A stretch of DNA of 64,000 bases from Lumbricus rubellus (lineage: Eukaryota > Annelida > Clitellata > Crassiclitellata > Lumbricidae). Shown here piece after piece: positions 58,331-64,000 of this stretch (position 1 is the stretch's first letter; every line of letters starts with the position of its first letter). A model generated the notes under the pieces. That model had not been told where the DNA came from, made no database searches, and saw only the letters and a program-made list of their open reading frames with translations. The translations under genes were made by a program, and so were the position numbers. The stretch is taken from positions 48,270,393 to 48,334,392 of the forward strand of contig OX243815.1 of NCBI GenBank assembly GCA_945859605.1. The letters run 5' to 3'.

Positions 58331-58862
58331 CTACAGCATTTCAGACAAAGAGAGAGAAAGGACAATATTATTATTAGCAATAATTATTTTAAGAAACATA
58401 AATATTTAATTGGCTTAAAATGAATGGAGAACATTCGTGAGTTATTTAAACGATCCCATACAAGTTCTTTGACATTGATATGATTGAACGGACGGACGGA
58501 TTTAATTTAAAAGAGCTTAGGCCTATAGTATCATAAATTATATCAGCAAAATATAGACCTATGAGAAGGATGAAAATTAGGAAGAGGAAATAGGACCTAC
58601 ATTGTAGGAGGAAGATGGTAATTGCGAGTATAAAGAGTGATGGGATTAAATTTTGTTGAAGAAGGAGAAAGTGGAATTGGAAGATTATGATTTATGAAAT
58701 GTGGCGAAGACAATTATTGAATAAGCGAATAATAATTGAGTTATTCATTAATGGACATCATGGTCATTTATTGTCAAAACTGTCACTAATCAATTGTTAG
58801 AGAAATGAAGCATTTGTGTGATGAAATAAAGCCTCTTACATGGCATCGAGATATTTGATTTA
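58331..58862. other. Non-coding stretch
   Basis: AT-rich intron sequence of the SLC4 gene; nothing recognised. Confidence 0.5.
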
Positions 58863-58998
58863 TAGTGGAGCTGCCTGGAACCAAAATGTGAAGGAATTGT
58901 TCACTTTGTGATACAAGCATGATATTTGGTACATACCACAAACATGTCAGGAGAAAAAGATTTGGCTATAGGGCCATCGCAGATTTGACCCCTGGCCC

Positions 58999-59730
58999 CA
59001 ATGGCAGCCATTTTTCAAAATGGCGGACTGGTTTCCAGTTTTTAAATTATCTCAGCTTCCAGTGCACTTAGAATCGTCATCTTGGTGTCTAGACATACAT
59101 AGTTAGGGGCGAGGATTCCAATAGAGTCATTACAAATGTTCTCCAGAGCTTCAATGGCGGCCATTTTCCAAAATGGCCGACCAAAATACTGATTTTTCGA
59201 TATCTCAGCTGCCAGTGCACTTAGAATCGTCATTTTGGTGTCTAAACATACTTAGTTAAGGGCAGGCATTCCAGCAGAGCCATTGCAAATGTTGCCCAGG
59301 CTTCAATGGCGGCCATTTTCCAAAATGGCCGACCAATGGCCGAATTATAAAAAGGATAGTTCATTATATCAGCTTCCAGTGCACTTAGAATCGTCATCTT
59401 GGTGTCTAAACATACATAGTTTAGGGCGAGAATTCCAATAGAGTTATTACAAATATTGTTTAAGGCTTCAATGGCGGCCATTTTTCAAAATGGCCGACCA
59501 AAATACTGATTTTTTTATATCTCAGCTGCCAGTGCACTTGGAATCGCCATCTTGGTGTCTAAACATACATAGTTTAGGGCGAGGAATCCAACAGAGCCAG
59601 AGCAAACGTTCACCAGTGCTTCAATGGCGGCCATTTTTAAAAATGGCCGACCAAAATACTGATTTTTCGATATCTCAGCTGCCAGTGCACTTGGAATCGC
59701 CATCTTGGTGTCTAAACATACATAGTTATT
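58999..59730. repeat. Left arm: five 153-bp tandem units
   Basis: Unit markers ATGGC(A/G)GCCATTTT at 59001, 59154, 59306, 59470 and 59624. The 164-bp spacing of one unit comes from an 11-bp insertion near 59325. The unit length is divisible by three and stays open in one frame. Confidence 0.93.
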
Positions 59731-60169
59731 GTTAGGTAATCGAATGGAATTAAACACAAACGTTTTTGTTCACAAAATTTGTAGCCAATTACGTCAATTG
59801 TGCGTCAAGATAGAAATGTCCTTATTTGAAAATCAGCTGTTATGTGCTCTTTGTGCGTCAAGTATAAATATAGTAAGCTTATAATCCAATCTATTTATTG
59901 CATCATAATATTTGTGAAACTTCTGATTATCTTCATTTGCATTTGGCAATAGAACAAATATTGGAATATATGCATTTCAAGATGTTACTGATGTTCTCGT
60001 AAATGTGTATCATGAAATTTTAAGTCCACATTTGGGAACCTTTACCCAGGCAAAGTAGCCTAATGACCACAGAATTATAATATAGCCTATAACATCATCC
60101 ACGTCATTCACGGTCGTATAGAGACAGAGACAGTAGACTACACCGTAGAGAAGCGTTCGCACATTTGCA

Positions 60170-61150
60170 CTATCCTCCACATGCCTTCTTACAGCCACAT
60201 CTGAGCAGATCACGACAGGCACGAGATGCCTCGGGAAGTGTTGTCCACTTCACTTCCAAGCCACCTTCAAACGTTTTCAGCCACCCCCATATGACCAGGA
60301 TTATGGTAGTAGTAGCAGCTATGAACATCTGAGCCCAAACATGACCTGCCAGGTAGGCAGCTCTCTTTGTGTGTTCCACAAGAGCAGCTTGAGAGTGTTG
60401 GATACCGTCCATAGGTCTGTTCTTTCTGTGAGAACAGCTGTTTCCTTTATTGCCTCATTCACTTTCTCCTCACCACTAGCACGGTCGTACAGAAGAACCA
60501 CAAAGCGCTCAATTGCATCGAACTAATCATAAACAGAGTTGGGAGTTGATGTTAAGGTGCAGAAGGTTGGGGTAACGTCGCGGAATGTTTTCCCAGAGTA
60601 CCAGACAGTCCTTTTTCCGCGGCCAGGAAAAGATGATACTGTGTCATATCCGCTGAATGTGTGTAGGAAGGGCATGGCTACGTACGTTTCTGGACCGAGG
60701 GTACGCGCCATCTCATCGGGTGGTAGATTTCTGAAGCTTTTTCCTGACGCAAAACCAACCCACAGTTCATCAATGCTCAGCTGCTGATCTGCAGCTATGG
60801 CCAACACCAACACGTCAGAGCCAATGGTGCGTATCATCATTGTATACGATAACCATGTTCGGTGGCATCAGAAACATACAAAAAATTCTTGTATCAGTCT
60901 CCTCTTGAGTACACGAAGCAAGCCCAGTGGTGTGTATTTGCCGAGTACAGAGCACATCCTTGTGGCAAGTGGCTATGACTTGTCTTTCTGCTTCTATTTC
61001 TGTTTTTGCCATTTGCAGACTCAAGAAGAAAACAACTCTGACTTGTTTTCGTCGTTTCTCATGAGGCCACGGCAGATATCCAACCAGGCCATTCACTGGG
61101 TGTTCCAATTGTCGACGCTCTTATACTGGATATGTCATAGTCAACATGTC
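60170..61150 (-). pseudogene. Decayed transposon-type protein (ETDTR / GSDVLVL family)
   Basis: Consecutive - strand fragments with shifts between them: CTQEETDTRIF (near 60890), MIRTIGSDVLVLAIA, LWVGFASGKSFRNLPPDEMA, LHTFSGYDTVSSFPGRGKR (60840-60600), RFVVLLYDRASGEEKVNEA (near 60480) and EHTKRAAYLAGHVWAQ (near 60370). I recognise this combination from repetitive, unnamed proteins in cnidarian, molluscan and echinoderm genomes. The spaced acidic residues resemble PIN/FEN-type nucleases, which is speculation. At least three frameshifts make it non-functional. Confidence 0.6.
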
Positions 61151-61445
61151 GAAGTGTGGTACTGCATGCATCTTTTCAGATTATGGCTCCACTATTTTCT
61201 TGCCCTACATCACAAGATATAGCTAGAGCATGTGCATAGAGTACATGCTGGAGGGATGAATATGTGCGTGGCAGCTTGAAGACCTACACACGCAGTGTGG
61301 GTGGTAAGGGAAGTCGAAGGTGCCTAGAATCTTCTAGTGCTTTAGGCTATCCAGAAACTGGTAGTAATTCCTAGCATCACCTCCCAGCTCTGTTTATGAT
61401 TAGCTCGATGTAATTGAGCGCTTGTGGTTCTTCTGTCCTTTTTTT

Positions 61446-62110
61446 AGCTCGCCCATTTTAGAAAATGGCCGCCCTTGAAGCCCTGGTGAACATTTGTAAT
61501 GGCTCTGTTGAAATCCTCGCCCTAAACTATGTATGTTTAGACACCAAGATGGCGATTCCAAGTGCACTGGCAGCTGAGATATCGAAAAATCAGTATTTTG
61601 GTCGGCCATTTTGGAAAATGGCCGCCATTGAAGCCCTGGAGAATATTTGTAATAACTCTATTGGAATTCTCGCCCTTAACTATGTATGTTTAGACACCAA
61701 GATGACGATTCTAAGTGCACTGGAAGCTGATATAATTAACTATCCTTTTTATAATTCGGCCATTGGTCGGCCATTTTGGAAAATGGCCGCCATTGAAGCC
61801 TGGGCAACATTTGCAATGGCTCTGCTGGAATGCCTGCCCTTAACTAAGTATGTTTAGACACCAAAATGACGATTCTAAGTGCACTGGCAGCTGAGATATC
61901 AAAAAATCAGTATTTCGGTCGGCCATTTTGGAAAATGGCCGCCATTGAAGCCCTGGAGAACATTTGTAATGGCTCTATTGGAATCCTCGCCCCTAACTAT
62001 GTATGTCTAGACACCAAGATGACGATTCTAAGTGCACTGGAAGCTGAGATAATTTAAAAACTGGAAACCAGTCCGCCATTTTGAAAAATGGCTGCCATTG
62101 GGGCCAGGGG
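61446..62110. repeat. Right arm: inverted 153-bp tandem units
   Basis: Reverse-complement equivalents of the left-arm units, with the same TTAACTATCCTTTTTATAAT variant block near 61735, so the arms correspond unit for unit rather than being independent arrays. Confidence 0.93.
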
Positions 62111-62224
62111 TCAAATCTGCGATGGCCCTATAGCCAAATCTTTTTCTCCTGACATGTTTGTGGTATGTACCAAATTTCATGCTTGTATCACAAAGTGAAC
62201 AATTTTTGACCAGGCCGCTCTACT

Positions 62225-64000
62225 ATTAACAAGATCCAAGATCCAGTCCAAAAAGGCGGCAAATTCGCAAAAAGATTTGTGTGACGTCAAGACAAGATGC
62301 ATTTCATATTTGCACCGACTGCACTCGGAGTAATTGATTGGAACACCTGGCGAGTGTATTGGCGCAAGTCGGAGTATGTTCCGAGTGACATGGAATAGCT
62401 CTTTCCGGTGATATTAATTTTGTAAATTGCTGGCTGACCAAGAACGATACGATTTCTGTCGTAAATGCCTACAGGCTTTCTTTCTATAACGTTCTATATC
62501 TTTCTATATCTGGCCGTCAATCAGTCAATCAATCAATTAGTCAACCAATTAATCTATCTTTCAATTCGTTTATTGAAATTACTTGAGCTAACAAAGACGC
62601 AAGTTAAACAGACAATTAGCCTATATTGTACAGGGTCGGGGCACTGTGGATAATTTCCAGATTGTGATTGCGACAAAAAATTAGATTATCTGCCTATATC
62701 TCCAGAACAGTCTCATCTCTTCTTGTCCTATAGCTTTTGTGTGGCACAGACAATAACCTCTGGAGACTTACATTCACACCAAAGACTCGTATTGCACCAT
62801 GAACCATTCCTACTTCCTTTCTTCCATTTCAACGCTCTCTTTCGTCCAAATGTTTACTACTGGATGAAAATTGCAATTCGCACGCAACGGTGCGATCGAT
62901 CACTCTGCAGGCAATGCATTCTCCTCCTCCTTCGCAGCTAATATAATGGCTTTCTTGTTCACGTGTACATGTATGTCAATGTTCATTGCACGTGTGTACA
63001 TTGTACGTGTACATTGCAGTACATGTAGGTATAGCGCTGTCGTCGTTGTCGTCATAGGATCGTGTTGCCCGAAGGAGGAGGTTAGCAGGGCCATCGTCGT
63101 CGGCAGGACATAAATCGTGGATAATTAGATGATCTGTCGACGTTGCATGATGATGATGATGATGATGACTGTGAGGCGGATGCGTACAGCACATGGAAGA
63201 CATGGAAGAAAATAGACGAAGGTCGTGCAATGTCAACGATGACATGCATGAAACGTCAGCTGTGTAAAGAGGACTTGGAACTGGAGGAATGGAAGTCGGA
63301 AGTCGTAATTAGGAGATGATTAGTGGTTGGTTATTAGTCATCCATAATTATATTAATTATCAGAGAACGCTGCTCATTAGTGTAATTTGATCTCGTGAAG
63401 GAAATGAATTATTGGAAAATATGTGGATGATGGGAATTATATGGTATATGAAGGAGAAAAAGTCTGAGTCAATACTTTGATGATTAAAAAGGAACATTTG
63501 CAAGATTGCGTTTTACAAGGTGTTGAAAACCTGATCTGCACCACGTTATTCATTCATTCATTCCGAAAACTTATATAGCGCCCCTTCAAGAAGTTATCTA
63601 TCATCACTTTTTGAACTACGGCACTGTCCTAGACGTTGGTAGCGCCAGTCCATAGCCGGGAAAATGGGAGGGTAAGGTCAACGATCTTGCAGGCAAAAAA
63701 GTCATTTCATTAAACAGCAAACGACTGGTACACAGCAGCCCAGGGTGACAGATGCCGGGAGGTTTGAGGTTTTAAACCCCCAGTCTTTCTTAGAGCCCCA
63801 TATTAAAGTCTGTTTTTCACACCCCAATTCTAAGTGGGCCATTGTCCAACCCCAACCCCAGTCATTTTGCCACAATTCTCACACTGCTACCACCTAACCA
63901 CCACTGCCATGACGTACCACCGTCACTAGTTTACCATCTATCACCACAACACCAACAACACAGCACGGCCTCACCATCTAACTTGTAGGCCTTGTGAATA
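62225..64000. other. Right end of the window, no exon found
   Basis: Contains a GAT triplet run (63149-63170), a SINE-tail-like TATATAGCGCCCCTTCAA (about 63572-63590) and the second copy of the 140-bp dispersed repeat. The missing 5' exons of the SLC4 gene are not recognisable here. Confidence 0.55.
63740..63888 (+). repeat. Dispersed 140-bp repeat, copy 2
   Basis: Collinear with 26629-26768 (CCCCCAGTCTTTCTTAGAGC, TTAAAGTCTGTTTTTCACAC, CCACAATTCTCACACTG). Confidence 0.8.

Larger units (their letters stand above)
54356..57286. other. SLC4 intron right of the Polinton
   Basis: Contains a SINE (54787-54925), a large TGTATGCA array (54926-55640), AT repeats (55690-55745), a TCA triplet run (55904-55940) and unique AT-rich DNA. 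No exon recognised. Confidence 0.65.
58863..62224. mobile_element. 3.4-kb inverted-repeat DNA element with satellite-like arms
   Basis: Left arm 58863-59730 and right arm about 61446-62224 are inverted copies. Outermost: TAGTGGAGCTGCCTGG versus TAGTAGAGCGGCCTGG, flanked by TTTA and TTAA, so a TTAA target is possible. Each arm contains 4-5 tandem units of about 153 bp marked by the palindrome-like ATGGCGGCCATTTTCCAAAA with TGGCCG. The interior (59740-61440) carries a decayed - strand gene. Class is undetermined. Confidence 0.85.

Noticed and set aside
54727..55720. Long Cys/Met/Tyr and His/Ile/Tyr open frames
   Set aside because: Translations of the TGTATGCA array; open on both strands and several frames at once.
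62976..63245. His-rich open frame as the missing SLC4 N-terminal exon
   Set aside because: The His run is a GAT triplet repeat, and the flanks lack the conserved N-terminal SLC4 motifs.

Overview
The window reads as genomic DNA from an invertebrate animal, most likely marine. Genes are split into short exons with GT-AG introns, and the introns are full of microsatellites, tRNA-derived SINEs, hAT-like and TTAA-flanked miniature elements, a LINE fragment and a Polinton. A (TTAGGG)n tract is present. The exact phylum cannot be fixed from the sequence; an echinoderm, hemichordate or similar lineage is a guess.

Host genes. Two host genes converge. On the + strand, the 3' part of a gene for a single-pass membrane protein (CUB-like domain, one sushi/CCP module, Ser/Thr/Ala-rich stalk, transmembrane helix, cytoplasmic tail) occupies five phase-compatible exons between 1392 and 10324; its 5' end is left of the window. 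On the - strand, a sodium-bicarbonate cotransporter-type SLC4 gene runs from an exon at 58330 down to its stop codon at 15563. Seventeen exons were placed, every junction keeps reading phase, and together they give about 950 residues. The first part of its N-terminal cytoplasmic domain lies outside the window or was not found.

The giant intron. SLC4 exons 58194-58330 and 29737-29982 are separated by 28 kb because a 22.6-kb Polinton/Maverick (adintovirus-like) element sits between them at 31794-54349. It has a 6-bp target-site duplication (CACCAC on both sides) and terminal inverted repeats with 111 perfect bp. Reading leftwards it encodes a packaging ATPase, penton-like minor capsid protein, hydrophobic capsid/membrane protein, a dUTPase-fold protein, a conserved protein with a frameshift, a basic core-like peptide with a premature stop, the double jelly-roll major capsid protein, a SAP/NUMOD1-type DNA-binding protein, protein-primed DNA polymerase B, an adenain-type protease and two fibre-like proteins. 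A divergent + strand cassette (zinc ribbon, PLA2-like domain, integrase with chromodomain) starts 20 bp from the ATPase gene and carries two frameshifts and a nonsense codon. Between the integrase and the right terminus lie 2.9 kb holding telomere repeats, a long hairpin, short direct repeats and a 99-codon coiled-coil ORF with its own TATA box.

Nested element. A 5.73-kb LTR retrotransposon (34227-39956) with two 520-bp LTRs that look identical has landed inside the Polinton, 12 bp upstream of a fibre gene start codon. Its single 1424-codon Gag-Pol ORF has zinc knuckle, protease, reverse transcriptase and RNase H but stops without an integrase.

Other mobile DNA: a 5'-truncated LINE (57287-58150), a 3.4-kb element whose long inverted arms are tandem 153-bp units (58863-62224), a 970-bp TTAA-flanked element (15870-16839), five hAT-like elements or MITEs, three SINEs and several minisatellites. 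Four independent repeat arrays sit directly on host splice junctions, the most unusual host-side pattern here.
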